A stretch of DNA of 64,000 nt. It comes from Hofstenia miamia. Taxonomy: Eukaryota > Xenacoelomorpha > Acoela. The first letter of the stretch is position 1, and the number at the start of each line of letters is the position of its first letter. The notes beneath the pieces are model-generated. The model ran no database searches. It worked only from the letters and a program-made list of their open reading frames with translations, and was not told where the DNA came from. This document shows, piece after piece, positions 9,995-22,252 of the stretch. The stretch spans positions 623,158 to 687,157 of the forward strand of contig SCFE01000080.1 of the NCBI GenBank assembly GCA_004352715.1. The letters are read 5' to 3'. A program made the translations under genes and the position numbers.

Positions 9995-11360
9995 CAATAA
10001 GGATTGACCTGAAAAGGAAGCTGATTTGATTTTAAATGTGGAAGAGCCAATATGTTTCCAAGTAGGTGTAATAAGTTGTTGAGGAGCAATTGAAGAAGCA
10101 GAGAAGTTATAAATGAGTGGGATGATTTGAGTAATTTTTATGAATTGTAACAGAGAAGATGCCAACTGGTTAGAAAGATTTATGAATGTTAGAAATGCAT
10201 GGGGTGTCAAGGGCAATATTGCAATACCAAATCAATGAGAAAGCAGCAGGTTGGACTAAGGCAAAAAGAGACTATTTCAAAGGAATTAGGGGCAAAGTAA
10301 TTGTTGAAGAGATACTTTCTTCAAGTCGACATGAGTAGAAAAATTTTTCCATTTCAAATTGTGGAAGTCTGACTTGGAATGAAGTGAATGTAATAACAAT
10401 AAGAGTCTTGAATGGATTTAGATGATGAGCTATAAAGAAGAAAGATTTTTTGGGTTCCATAAAGTAAATATCATTTTCTTTAAGAGCAGAAAGTTTTAAA
10501 GAATCAAAAGAACCATAACAATGTTTGTATGATTCCAGTTTGCTCAAAGAATGCACATTAATTGGCAATAGATAGAAAAGAAGAGATTTTTCTCATGCTG
10601 ATGAGTCAATGAAAATTTATCATGTTAAAATAGAGATTGTCATCATTGGTGAAAGTGGGGAGTGAAGAAGAATGACCAGCATTAGTTGAAATGAAGCTAC
10701 TATTAGATCAAGCATGCTTAGGAGTATCCAGATTGGGAAGTAGAATTGACATACAGGTGGACAAATCAAAGGAGTAATCAGACAATTTAACTGGATCAGG
10801 GTACTAAAAATGTGGTGAGGATGAGAGTACATAATCAATTTGAGGAGGGTGGAGCTGGACATAAATATAATATAATTTGTTCCAAAGAAATATTGAGCAC
10901 AAGTTCTAGGGTTGCAGACTCATGTGACTAATTTGAATCAAGTATGTTACAGTAAATATTAAGAATATTGAAGTCACATATGAGAAAATGAGGGTGAATA
11001 GATAAACTAAGTTGGCAAGAGTGAGTTATAGGCTGGTGATAGAAGCATGGATGATAAATTAGCAATTAGTATTTCAACAATACTTTGAAAGGGTTGTAAG
11101 CAACTATGTGGTTACTGAGCACAATTGCAACAAAAATCAATTTAATACCACAATTGGACCTAGACCCCAGGAACAATCCATGTAGGGACATCCTTAGAAG
11201 AAGAGTTAGGAAAAATAACAATAGCAGCAACTGTAGGAGCAATCCGGATTTCAGTGATGAAAATGAAGTCAGCAGGTGACTGGAAGAAGAAGTTATAGAA
11301 GCTAAGTCAGGTTGGTCAGTAAGTCAATCATGATTAGGAGCAACACAGCAGTGGGGACAA
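9995..11360 (-). pseudogene. Worn non-LTR retrotransposon endonuclease region
   Basis: The minus strand, with many frameshifts and stops, recalls the AP-endonuclease half of a LINE ORF2. A piece reading CDFNILNIYCNILDSN corresponds to the GDFN box. A following LELVLNISLEQII stretch and IDYVLSSSPHF match the conserved LDLVLS segment, and LSDYSF matches the SDH box. Further on (to about 9995) only composition and length suggest the linker to RT. No RT motifs remain. The piece abuts the outer end of the right arm. Confidence 0.4.
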
Positions 11361-14300
11361 ATACAAAACAATTGTTTCTTGATCTGTGTATGAAACCACA
11401 AACACAAGATGGTACTAGTTGTGCTTTAATGCACACTGAAAACAGAAATGTGCAAGAATAGTTATTAGAATATTGTACTTTCATGTGCACATTTGTGTCA
11501 TTGTTGGCATTGCAATTGGGCCAACATGTTCTATTTCATTACTTAATCCTTATTGAAAATTTTAAAATCTTAATCATTTTTTCAATATTGGCTTTGAATG
11601 TCAAAATTAACACTCTGTTTTATTTTCTAACTAAACAATGACTAGCACATACTACCTAGTGTGAGAAGCAAAATGCATTCACTGAATTGAGACTTATTGT
11701 TTTAGTTAAATGAAATTTAGTTTCAGAGAATTGCTAGGAGATAAGAATACAGTTTGCAAACTAGATGCTATGTGGAATTTCATTCAATTGGTTCCAATGA
11801 TGCAAAATTTTGGATTTGTGGCTATGAGTGTGTACCTTTGGTAGCTTGCATGAAAAAAAGATCTTTTAATGGTGTGGATTTGCATAAATTTGACTGTGAC
11901 ATCAGTTCAAGAAATGACAGAATTAATCACATCCATTTCCCGCAACATAAGTGGAACTTGATATAAATATTAGTGAGTGCAAACAATTTCAAGTAGAATT
12001 AATTAACATTACAATTGGAAATGATATTCATACAATCACTTAGGAGTTGGTTGCTACTCATCACTTAGCTTACAGAATTCCTTCAAGGAAAAACTCGATT
12101 GTCAAATTCCTGATGTCATACATAAAGAAATTTCCATTTTGAAATGTACTGGAGTCTCTCTTACACTGTGCTTGGCCAGCTTTGTTGGCTTTAAAACACT
12201 TAAAGTAATGCCTGCTCTGCAAGTGCATATTTAAGGGCCTGGGCATAGAAAACACTGAGAATGTGAATAAAATGAAAAGATTTGTAAAAGCAACTTTCAT
12301 ACAGTGAAACTAAATTTTGCTGCAAGAGATCCATGTACTCCTCTATTTATGAAAAATATTGTTGTTATTGCTGAAGATTACTCCCTAATGCCAACCCATC
12401 TCTGTGAAGTTGATTGAAACAGTTTCTTTGCAATGGTACCTCAAGAACCAGCAAATTATCTGAAACATGATAGCAGGTAATTCTGAATATATTCCTAGGA
12501 TTATGTATAGTCATCAAAATGCTATTAATTTGGATTGTGTAAACTAGATAAAATGATATAAAAATTAAACTCTTAATGTACATCAAGGAGACAATGTTGG
12601 TTGGTGGGTATGGAAAGCCATTGCAGTTTAGATTTGACAATATCAACTACATCTTAATTTTTGGGATCTAAATTGACACTGAGCCAATTGCAAGCTACCT
12701 GTGAATGACCTAAATGCAAACAGATACTATAATAATTGTGCTGATTATGACAAGGTAAAAGTTGGGCTAAACTATGCTGAAGTCAGATAAGGACAGTGAA
12801 AACATATACCATTCTACAGACTGCTGAAATTTTACAGTAAAAATTCTTTGTGTTCATACCTAGCTCTGATAATAATGAAATAGCTTTAATTATGATATGA
12901 TTTGTCAGTTCTAATACATAAAAGTGTCCAAAATTTTGACTACTAGGATTTGTGTTTTTGAATTTGATTTATTAACTGTGAATATAAATTTTTTGCCATT
13001 CCAAGAAATTCTGAGAAATCCACTGCATTATGGAAGGATCCTCTGCAATGCTTCTATTTTATGAAAAAATTATAGAATAGTGTTTAAAATCGTTTTACAT
13101 TTTTAATTTAGGGATTTATACTACAACGTGTCACAGGTGAAGAAATATTTTGTTCGTGTTGCAGAAGTCCTCTAAATTTCCATTAGTGTTATAAATCCAA
13201 TGATTTATGTTCTGCTTTTTAGAGATCTTAGAGGAAAACTGCTATGATTAATTTGTTCAAGAAATGCAAAAAAGTATGTGATGCTTTCATATGAGGATTT
13301 TAATTGACAAAACAACATTTATGTAAATTTTGCATAATTTATGTAATCATTCTATATAAAAATATTTTAATTTGATATACTTAAAGTATGGCTTAGAAAT
13401 TGTAGTAGCTGCATTTTGATACGTGTTGTACATTAAATGTGTCTATGATTTGAAAATATGTATTGATTTGATATTTATTGTAATCATTCTTTTGCATAGT
13501 ATATTTGTGGCAGCTTTTTTGTATTACGAAATTGTATTTATTATATTATAAATTTGCAGCTAACTAAAAAGTCTCAGATAAGTAAACGTTTCACGTTTTC
13601 TAATTCGGAATTTGAAAGTGAAAGTGCTTAAGTGATCTCACCAAAAAATTTGAAATATCGAACAAGTGACAAGTGAATTCACATTTTGTTGTGAGAGTTT
13701 CAAATATGTTTGTTGTGTGATGAAAAAATCATTTTCATTGTCCTCTTTTCAATGAAGTTGAGAAGAAATTTGTTTTGATTTTTCCACTATCTTCGTACAA
13801 TACACTACAATATATATTATAAAGTAAGCCAACATAGGTTTCCAAATTGCTCCATATTTTGAATTCTTATTTTATTTATCAAGTCTACCTTTAATCTAAG
13901 TTAATATATTTAGTGTGACGCGTATTGTAAAAAAAAATATTTGAAACGTCCAATACCATATACAAATCAATATCTCGAACCTCTACAACAGAAACTCGCC
14001 TTAAAATGTTAAAAATATAAAATTCAGTTAATAATTCTACTTAAGAAAAATTTGTGATTGTCCTTAATAACAACATACATATGAATGCATACTGGTTTTA
14101 TGCCTTTATCTTTGTTATCATGTAAATAGAAGACATATTTAAGGCTAGCATTGCACTCTTTTGATTGAATTTGGTATTGTAATGTGCTCTATAATGTAAA
14201 ACAGTTATAAAATTAAGTGGGATGAAATTTTTCTGCTCTACATATAACATTCGTTATCTTTGTTGAATGCAAAAACAAGAAATAATTGTAGAATTCAAGT

Positions 14301-14700
14301 TTAATTGCTCATCATTATCTGTTTTCTATTTTCATCGAGTAATTGTGTTAAAAATAGGCATTAATTTTGATTTCTTCACACCTCAATAAAATACATAATC
14401 ATATCCACTGATTTTTAAATTTGAATTATGACAAAAATGTACTTTGTTGAACTCTGATTACCCCTAATCAACATAGGGCTAAAACTCTTAAACAAAAATT
14501 TAAAGTTTTATGTAAAATTGTCATTTTTCATTCTTGTAAATACACAAACGACCTGTTTTTTGTTCAATATTTTGATATATTTAATTGTTGGCTTTATTCA
14601 GAAATGCCTCCATCATTGTAAACGAATATTTGTTAAAATTCAAAATATAGTGATAAAAATGTAATAATTCATTATATTTAAGGAATAGATAATCAAATTT
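11361..14700. other. Long stretch without a recognised gene
   Basis: I see no transposon protein, RNA gene or clear exon. The first third (to about 13000) is a little less AT-rich and may be old transposon sequence. The rest is very AT-rich. Confidence 0.5.
12070..12300 (-). CDS. Possible small secreted peptide ORF
   Basis: This 76-codon ORF starts with ATG and a signal-peptide-like stretch (MKVAFTNLFILFTFSVFS), followed by a basic region with two Cys. No homologue is recognised and no promoter or splice support is seen. A chance ORF is quite possible. Confidence 0.15.
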   Translation of the reverse strand: MKVAFTNLFILFTFSVFSMPRPLNMHLQSRHYFKCFKANKAGQAQCKRDSSTFQNGNFFMYDIRNLTIEFFLEGIL

Positions 14701-14711
14701 CGATAAATATA

Positions 14712-15210
14712 CTAATGAAATCTTGGATCTTTGAAATGGCATCTTAGTACATACATGACATCTCGTCTTATTGATCTTAGAATGTCCTGCTCAGATTCTG
14801 TTGGTCGATAAACAGTGAGTGGGTTTTGGAAATCATAATAAGTATTTCTGAAGTTGTAGTAATGCCGTTTACAAAATGATAAATTTTTGTTACGAGGAAT
14901 CAAAATTTTGCTTTCTCCAAAATTACTAACAGAAATATTTCTTTGGAAAGCATGTTCAATATGTTCAGATTTGTTGATATCAACACTTGGTCTGTGTGCT
15001 TTTACAAATAAATCCACGGAGGTTTTTGAATCACTTGAATTATCTGGAAGAGCTGATCCTTTTTTAAAAGTAGCGACAAGATTGTATTCATTTTTTTCTT
15101 TTCTTTTAGAAAAAGTTTTCTTCAATTTCTTAGAAATTTTAAATTTCTTTTTCTTCTTCGCATAATTTAAGGATTCAACTGAGAGACTATTGTCTATTAT
15201 GTTAGCTGAA
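14712..15210 (-). CDS. Last exon of an unknown Lys-rich protein gene
   Basis: This terminal exon starts after the acceptor CCATTTAG (AG at 15211-15212) and is open for 166 codons to a TAG at 14712-14714. It begins SANIIDNSLSVESLNYAK, passes through a KKKKKFKISKKLKK basic block (possible nuclear localisation signal), and ends RCHFKDPRFH. The first base completes a codon with the last two bases of the exon ending at 16411, so the phases fit. No domain is recognised. The basic, Ser-rich composition suggests a nucleic-acid-binding or structural protein, but this is inference only. Confidence 0.6.
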
Positions 15211-16410
15211 CTAAATGGAACCTTGAAAATTCGCTAATGCTTAAGTAAAATTAAGACTAATTATATTTAGGCTAAAAGTATAAAGTCTTTTACCTTTGAT
15301 TAGCTAATATGTTATTTTCAAAACATATTTATATCCAAGATCGGTTCTTCCTATTGTTAAACTACAATCATAAAGCAGGGATATAAGGACAATAGTTTTT
15401 GCAAAAAATTGCTTAAAATGAAATTCTATTGACTTACAATCTCAGATGCAATGGCATTGGTGTACTGACGCTCATCTAAAAATATAAAATTGATTTCAAT
15501 TTTTGGGGCCATGCACCCTCCCTTTCTCAAGTTTAACCTGCAAATTGTAGGTTGATATTCACCTCCGGTAAATGTTTACATAGACTGTTTCAACAATAGA
15601 TTGGTCAAGTAAGTAGGTGAACACAACATACGCAGCCTAATTTATTAGTTTAATTAAGCTTACGTGGAAAAAGAACAAATCGGTTTATAATAATGCAACA
15701 AATTCCCAAAATTTCAACTGTAATAACCACCATAACTAAAATAGTATAGTCAGTTTTTTAAATGCTGACAATAATAACTCATAACATTATTAATTTTCAC
15801 AGTTCGATTGCTAAAGTCAAGTTTTCAATATCTTTGACAAAAAAGTTAAGATGAAATTGAGTTAACGAAGTTCTAATTTGAATGAAAAAGCTTAGCTAGG
15901 CTGTATGGATTACAGCACCAAATCCGATCCCCCTAGTTGTTCTGAGAATATTAATATTGTAAAGTGATGTAAAATACACATAGTAGTATTGTTAAAAAAC
16001 AAATCATTATTAAGTATATATTCTGCAAATTTGTGCAAAATTTCACTGAAATATTTCATCTTAGTATTACAATAAATACAATAAGTTTTCAGTAACTTTT
16101 GATTACTATTCACTAACACCCTTCTCAAATGTATATGATCCCTCTTTTTGTGGGTCTGGATTTCCAATTTGATTTCGGGTATTTAGATTTCGAAAAAATG
16201 TGACCAGACATTTTTGCAAATTTTAAAGTTTGAGTTAAATATTAATAATTATTTGCTTTCTTGACAAATTTTTTGATGTTTCTATATGTGATAGTTAATT
16301 TTTTCAAAAATAGCTGAAATTGGTTCTTTATATTTGAAAGGATTAAGAAAGGGAAATTTTGCTAACATTTTGAAAATTTAATATTATTAGCGAATTTCTT
16401 TTTTTTATAC

Positions 16411-16708
16411 TTTAAGTTTTCAGATGTTAAAAGTGTCGCGTTTCTCGCTGTAGTGATGATGAGCGACTTCGAAACCTCACTAATGCTGGTAACAGATGTT
16501 TCCTCTTTAATGACTCCACATAGTTCATCTTTTTTCTTTTTCCTTGGTTTTTTGATTGAATTATCTTCGGTAAAATCAGTTTTAAATTTTATCACGTGAT
16601 AAGGACGAATGAACCGCCTAGTTTTCTTAACGAATTCAAAATCCAGACGGAATTCATTTCCAGACTTGCTCATTTTGTTGACTAGTCGAATTTCCGTTGA
16701 TTCATAAT
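16411..16708 (-). CDS. Internal exon of the unknown Lys-rich protein gene
   Basis: The exon starts after the acceptor TTTTAATCCACAG (AG at 16709-16710) and ends at the donor AAA|GTATAA (GT at 16410-16409), 298 bases. It encodes DYESTEIRLVNKMSKSGNEF and onward to TSENLK, with a KKPRKKKKDE basic cluster mid-way. It needs one base from the preceding exon and leaves two for the next, which fits both neighbours. The frame stays open past the donor to 16362, so a longer ORF is seen if splicing is ignored. Confidence 0.6.
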
Positions 16709-16816
16709 CTGTGGATTAAAATAGATTACTTTCAAAGTAAAATTCTGCAACTACTTTTTTAGTAAATAAAATCTATGTAGGCGAGCTATTTACTGAAAAT
16801 GTTAAGGGCATCCTTG

Positions 16817-16818
<2 letters not shown>

Positions 16819-16847
<29 letters not shown>
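16819..16847. repeat. (AT)n microsatellite
   Basis: Uninterrupted AT dinucleotide run in the region upstream of the 16411-16708 exon. Confidence 0.95.
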
Positions 16848-16852
<5 letters not shown>

Positions 16853-17108
16853 TATCGATATACGGTTCTTCATGAAATTGGTTGAAAAATAATGCGAGTT
16901 ACCCCTCTAAAATTTAACATAGCTACAGTAATATTTAAAAATACCATATTTCTCTTAGCAATGCATTGGAAACTTGTCTAATTTATATTATATAGATTTC
17001 TATCAAAAACTGAAGATATTTTTGAGGTTAGTTTAGACTACTCAAAATCTCATGTGACTGGAATAAATTTCTCTAGAAAATTTCAGTTGAATAAAATTTG
17101 AAAGTAAC

Positions 17109-17431
17109 CAGTATTATATCTTCCTTGAAGAATTTCGAGGTTTATCTCTTTAACCATTTCCCTCAAGAACTTGCAAGAGTCCTTCATCACTTCAGATTTA
17201 ACAAAATCTATAGGATTTACCATCTTGCTACCAAACCGGAGAGGCACGTGATCAATGAATTTGCCGTGCTTGGTTCTCTTCACGTAGTAATCAAAGACAA
17301 CATTTAAATCACTCTGGTTAACTTGTTCAGAGTTCTCTTTGAGATAATAAACTGATTGATTAACTTTCTCTTCAACAGCATTGCTAAATTTTCTCGCAGT
17401 TTTTGTAACACGAGTATAGTCTGCGTTTTCT
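17109..17431 (-). CDS. Upstream internal exon of the unknown Lys-rich protein gene
   Basis: The exon is open for about 107 codons from the acceptor GTTGTCTTAG (AG near 17432; a second AG lies five bases further in) to the donor ACTG|GTTACT (GT at 17108-17107). It encodes ENADYTRVTKTARKFSNAVE near its start and LRFGSKMVNPIDFVKSEVMK in its second half. The single leftover G joins AT of the next exon to make an Asp codon. The amphipathic, charged sequence without transmembrane segments suggests a soluble protein. No family is recognised. Further 5' exons must exist beyond 17431. Confidence 0.6.
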
Positions 17432-17867
17432 AAACTAAGACAACTAATTTATGATTAGCTGATTTAGTTATTATATAAAATTCAAATGTAAATTTTGAGA
17501 TTGAGCAATAACTAATTTTTACACCATATATGATTGAAATTATCCTGTGAATTTCGACTTCTGTTCATTATTTAACAATAAAATCGATTAGAAATGAGAC
17601 TTTATAAGATTTGAATTTCATGTTTTTGCAATTGAAATTTGGTACAATCGAAAAATTAGTAATCATATATTGCTGATCGTTATATTAATTGAAAAACCGA
17701 GAATTTAGTGAGGAATAGAGAATTAAAGAAAGTCGAAAAATTACGAGTTTGCAACGCTGTTGTAATTTTTGAAATTGTCTATGCCGCAAGATTGTCTTAC
17801 CACGCTTGATAAATTAAACACTTTATAAAAATTATGGGCATGTTGAAGAGATTTCCACACTTTTATG

Positions 17868-18435
17868 TATAGCTCAATTAAAAAAAGTGGCCACATTATA
17901 ACCACATTTTTGATAACAAACGAAAGACAAATAGAGGATTATAAAATATATTTGAAAATATAATTGTCTCAGATTGGAACCTCGTGACAAAGTTACTTGA
18001 CAAGTTTGCCATGCAAAGCGTGACACGCAGATAAACGTCTTGAAACTGAATACATTAAACCGACTCTAACTTTTTGAATTTTTGGTGTTGCGATTCAAGG
18101 ATGTAAATCTTTTATTCTTTCAGATTTGTGGGATATTTTCCTCCACAAAATCCTTAAGAATCTGCCACACGTTCTCTATGGGTACTAGATCTGGCGAATT
18201 CGGGGCCACTGTATAACTTGAATATTATAATTATTAAGAAATTCTTTTGTCGATTTTGAGGTATGAGCGGTTGCTCCATCTTGTTCTAAGATCGAGATAT
18301 AAGCAGGTTGCGTATGTACAAATTCGTAGAGTATTTGGCAATATTTTGAACTATTAACTGTACCAGTGCCATCTAGTAACTTTAGTTAAAATCCTCAAAT
18401 TTTGAAAAGTGGCCAAATTTTTTTCTTGAGCTATA
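17868..18435 (-). mobile_element. Internally deleted Tc1/mariner element
   Basis: The element is bounded by inverted repeats: TATAGCTCAATTAAAAAAAGTGGCCAC at the left, and at the right (18409-18435) a near-perfect inverse, gtggccaaatttttttcttgagctata. Both ends begin with TA, the Tc1/mariner target. Inside, the minus strand keeps only the C-terminal half of a transposase. At about 568 bp it is roughly a third of a full element, so the N-terminal DNA-binding half is missing. Confidence 0.75.
18130..18388 (-). pseudogene. Tc1/mariner transposase C-terminal fragment (DD34E)
   Basis: The minus strand reads KYCQILYEFV, then EQDGATAHTSKSTKEFL (second catalytic Asp), NIQVIQWP, and in the next frame NSPDLVPIENVWQILK with the catalytic Glu. 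The two halves are separated by a one-base deletion at the WPxNSPDL box. Allowing for that base, 34 residues separate the Asp and Glu, the Tc1 spacing. The transposase would cut and rejoin DNA at TA sites, but the first Asp and the helix-turn-helix domains are absent. Confidence 0.85.
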
Positions 18436-18595
18436 ATATTATCACTATGTGAATTAGTGATAATGCGGGTAGAGCTTTTTAAAGTCCCACGCAGCTTGTC
18501 AAAAATACCCCAAATTGCTTGCAATGAAAATTAACTTTTTTGCTACTACTCTAACTTCATATTTAAATGCAAACAGTGTGGAATGGAAAACTTAC

Positions 18596-18672
18596 TCTTT
18601 TAAGCCTATTTTCTAAGACAAAAGGGATGCCCGCGGGTGGACCCCGCACATTACTAATGTTCTTGACAAAAT
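18596..18672 (-). CDS. Possible small exon, GC-rich
   Basis: A 77-base segment lies between a good acceptor (TATAACTGCAG) and an excellent donor (AAAAGA|GTAAGT) and stands out as GC-rich. In one frame it encodes FVKNISNVRGPPAGIPFVLE and ends phase 0. It could be a 5' exon of the minus-strand gene at 14.7-17.4 kb, but its end phase does not fit the 17431 acceptor directly, so another exon would have to lie between them. The function is unknown. Confidence 0.4.
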
Positions 18673-18699
18673 CTGCAGTTATAATTTTATTTTAAATTT

Positions 18700-19480
18700 A
18701 GGAATGCAATAAGAGAAAAACTCACGTTTCCTGGCGGAACTTACATGAAATTAAAATGTGCAAACGGAATTAATTTTGATCCCATTTTTTATCGTAACTA
18801 TTTCAATTTGAAGATAATATTTGTTAATTTTAAACTTTTTAGAACTTTAGTTGAATTTTTTTTTGTACGCTCACAAAGTGGCCCACATTTGTATAAAATA
18901 CAAAGCTGTTTATATTTTTTATATTTTGACCATCAAATATTTCCAAAAAAATTTAAATATCATATGGGTTATAACCAGCAAAACAATTCACTTAAACAAA
19001 GCAGCTATCTTGACGTAAAAAGGTTGGCACATCTAGAAGAATTTATCATGCAAGAGAATAAAATTACACTACTTAAGTAATACAAGAACTTAAAGTGAAT
19101 GCATAGGCTGAAACATAAGTGAGTGTTTTTTATATTGATTGCTGTTATACCAAAATCGTGTTTTCATATTGAGTGAACTTTTGTAAAGATTACAATTTTG
19201 ACAAATGAAGATCATAGGAATGAATTTGATGATACACAAATCTCTCCTGCAATTTCCATTTCATAAAGACGTCATGACTACTAAGCTGTTTTATGAAAGC
19301 AAATCAACTGGTAGTTCTTCCCTAAAATTCAATAGATTGATATCAATCAAATGTATCACTTGGACCGATTGCAAGTTGTGGCAGATACATTAAGTGCTAT
19401 TTTAATAAAATTAATACGAACCTAGAACATTTTAAAGATTAATTCATGGTTTCATCTGAACTCAGTAGTTTATATCAAAA
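18700..19480. other. Non-coding stretch
   Basis: AT-rich, with only short ORFs of low-complexity F/N/K composition and no supporting splice or domain signals. Confidence 0.45.
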
Positions 19481-19484
19481 TCAA

Positions 19485-19543
<59 letters not shown>
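19485..19543. repeat. (ACT)n trinucleotide microsatellite
   Basis: About 19 uninterrupted units of act/cta. It lies outside any recognised coding exon. Confidence 0.95.
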
Positions 19544-19859
19544 AAAGACTTTATTTATTCATGTTTCAGACTACAAAATATTCATAAAAGTTTGCATTTA
19601 CAATTAAGACAAGAACAAAATATAAAATAGATGTTTCAATGGAAATGTTGAAGACAAAGACATAGTAATATATTAACTAGATAATTATTCAAACACAACA
19701 AAGAATAATTTTTTTGTTAACAAAAAAAATTATGATAACGGAATACAAGAGAATTTATTTAGAAAGGTGCGGTGTAGCAATGGGAAATTCATTGAGCCAA
19801 CATTTATCTTTATTCAAATGAAGAGCAGTATGTCGAAAATAACATATTTTTCAATTTGT

Positions 19860-20060
19860 TTAACCTTGAACAGCCTGGAGATTATTAAAAAAAGTTCATG
19901 ATCCTATAAAAAACTTTTAAGCGCCTTTGACCCTGCTACCTTTGACTTTGCACATGACACACTTCAATGTTTTTAGAATATCTTTGCACACATCAAGAAA
20001 CAGTTAAAGTTCTTTGTTGCCTCCATTAGCACGCAAAGAATTTAAATCTTTTTCAAAATT
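19860..20060 (+). repeat. Dispersed unclassified repeat, copy 1
   Basis: Begins taaccttgaacagcctggag and shares an ordered series of blocks (agcctg, attatt, catgatc, ttaagcgc, cacacttcaatg, atcaagaaa) with 28694-28940. Confidence 0.55.
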
Positions 20061-20309
20061 CAAAAATTTCTAAGAAAACTTGTTAATCTATTCAACAATC
20101 TCTGCCATAGCAATAAGTTTCAATAGAAATTTTCAAAATTTCATTAATGCATGGTCCCCAATAGACCTACTGCGCCCCAAGATATTCAATTTTGAAAATA
20201 GCTTGGAGAAAATTCTTTGTAAATGTGGAAAAACGGTTTGTTCTTTAAAACTAACAATAAGCTGTTTACGGTTAAAGATAAGTCGATGTCATGTTTCCCT
20301 TATTTAAAA

Positions 20310-21600
20310 ATAAAAACAAGCGATTAGTTTATAATTTTTTTTAATCATCACTAAATTACAATATTCTTTTGTAAATAAATGTAAAATAATAAAATGTTTA
20401 ATCATTTAAAGAGAAACTGGTAGTTGTTTTCTAGAAGTTGTTGATTGTATAACATGTTTCTTTGTACCTGCACATGCTCATGATAGTACCACACATACCC
20501 TGGTTTTAGAAAACGGCATGGCACGGTTTTTCTTGAGTTTTCTGATGTAAGTAAAACCTTCTTGGGTGTTGCCTGAAGTCATTGGTAACTCAAAATCTTG
20601 AAGCAGCTATTCTTCGAAAATGTAGAAATCGGATCTTGACAACATCATGTTGTAAGAGCCTTTTATAAGAGTAACTGACAAGTTTTGCAAAAACCTAACA
20701 AAATTGAATTTGAGGAATATTGGAGGTGAATGTATTGTAAACGCAATTACCGAAATTGCTAAGAATAGCAAAGACAAAATATTCCTATAAATTTAAGCAT
20801 CTATATAAAATCCAATTTTGTTCAAGACAAGCTATAGATCTAATAAATCAAAATAAGAAAATGGATTTCATTAAAAAACTGTTAAGCATTGATATTCAGT
20901 AATCGCAATTAAAATTTTGTAAATATCAAATATATAGAAGAAATGTCCTACTATATATTCTTCAACAATTTGCTAATAATTTTGCTTAAAATAAAGTGAA
21001 TTTGAATATTTTTCTTTGATAAAAATATCGATATTTTATAGAAGCAACATAAAAAAGTATGAAGTCAAATGGAGTTTTATTAGTTTTCAGGCAATACTAA
21101 TTCACTGACATTTTACATAAAGTATTTTTTTCAATAATTTGAATATTGCAATTTTATTAAAAATAGGTCACAATTATCTTCGTACTAGTTTTACGTTAAG
21201 TTAAATAACATGTACATTTTAGTGATGCAATACTGATTTTTCAAAGAATTTTATTCAGCCACTCGTTTATGTGGTTCATATTAACATAATGAAACTGCAA
21301 CTATGCGACAGAATATAAACAAGAATTAAATCACATTGGCCCTAACCCGTACTGGTCTCGCCCCGTGTTTTAATTCGCAGAACTCAAATTGAAAAGATTT
21401 GGATTAAAAAGAATGACATAGCATTTGGAATCATTGAGCCTCGTATTTAATGGATATTTTACAAATACATTTATGACTCTGTTTTGTTACTTTGTGAAGG
21501 TTGTGTGGCGCAACAGTCTGTTGTTTGAAAATACACACACAACGGCAAGCCTGGCCCTGAATTACAAATTGCGGAAACTCTTTTAAATTATGTAAAAAAT
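20310..21600. other. Non-coding stretch
   Basis: Very AT-rich. I see no exon, transposon protein or structured repeat. Confidence 0.5.
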
Positions 21601-21621
21601 ATCTTAAGATCTATAAAAATT

Positions 21622-21905
21622 CAGTAAACATAGAACTATCGTAACGGCGTCGCTGAACGACATAATAACGGCACTAAAACAACATTACAAAACAACTTCT
21701 TTTCACAATAAAACGACAAACTATCAATAAAAATGCAGTTTTTAAAAAATTTATCTTCAAATTGTCATAATACTAAAATTATTCCTATTTTTAAATATTT
21801 TTTGCTAGACGGAATTATACACAGCCACTAATTCGCACTATAAACGCCTATTAAACGCCAATACACCACAAAAACGACGTCGTTACAACAGTTCTATGTT
21901 TACTG
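21622..21905. mobile_element. MITE, 284 bp, with ~30-bp TIRs
   Basis: The left end CAGTAAACATAGAACT (continuing ATCGTAACGGCGTCG) is mirrored at the right end, whose reverse complement is CAGTAAACATAGAACT (continuing GTTGTAACGACGTCG). The interior is non-coding. I see no clear target duplication (left flank aaaatt, right flank ggaatg), so the superfamily is open. The CAG start suggests a hAT- or CACTA-like non-autonomous element. Confidence 0.75.
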
Positions 21906-22235
21906 GGAATGTGCAAATGTATAATCAACAGCAGCTGGACTCAGCCCCTCGCTCTCAAAAACATACATTTATTTAGGGATACCTTTTTAAACTGATGAGT
22001 TATGTTTTTTGATGAAGTTACTAAAATTTCTAGACAATTCTAAAATATTAAAGAAATTTGCAAATGTGTTGAACCATAGTGACGTCAGAAAAACAAAGTC
22101 AGTCGCAATTAAAAATTATATGTTGCAGCCATGTGTGTTCTGTAATATGTTTAAGTTTTTTTATTTATGCCAATTCATAATTTTCCTTAGTTTGATTTAT
22201 CTATAAATACTGAGGACTTTCAAATGCTAAATGTT

Positions 22236-22252
22236 TATATATATATATATAT
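22236..22252. repeat. (AT)n microsatellite
   Basis: Short AT dinucleotide run. Confidence 0.9.

Noticed and set aside
17801-17875. Minus-strand segment with an acceptor-like TIR end and a GTAAGA donor, coding WKSLQHAHNFYKVFNLSSV
   Set aside because: An attractive idea (a transposon end supplying a splice acceptor), but its phase-0 end does not fit the next exon at 17431.
19485-19543. (ACT)n run considered as a CRISPR-like or coding repeat
   Set aside because: It is a simple trinucleotide microsatellite with no spacers and no coding frame around it.
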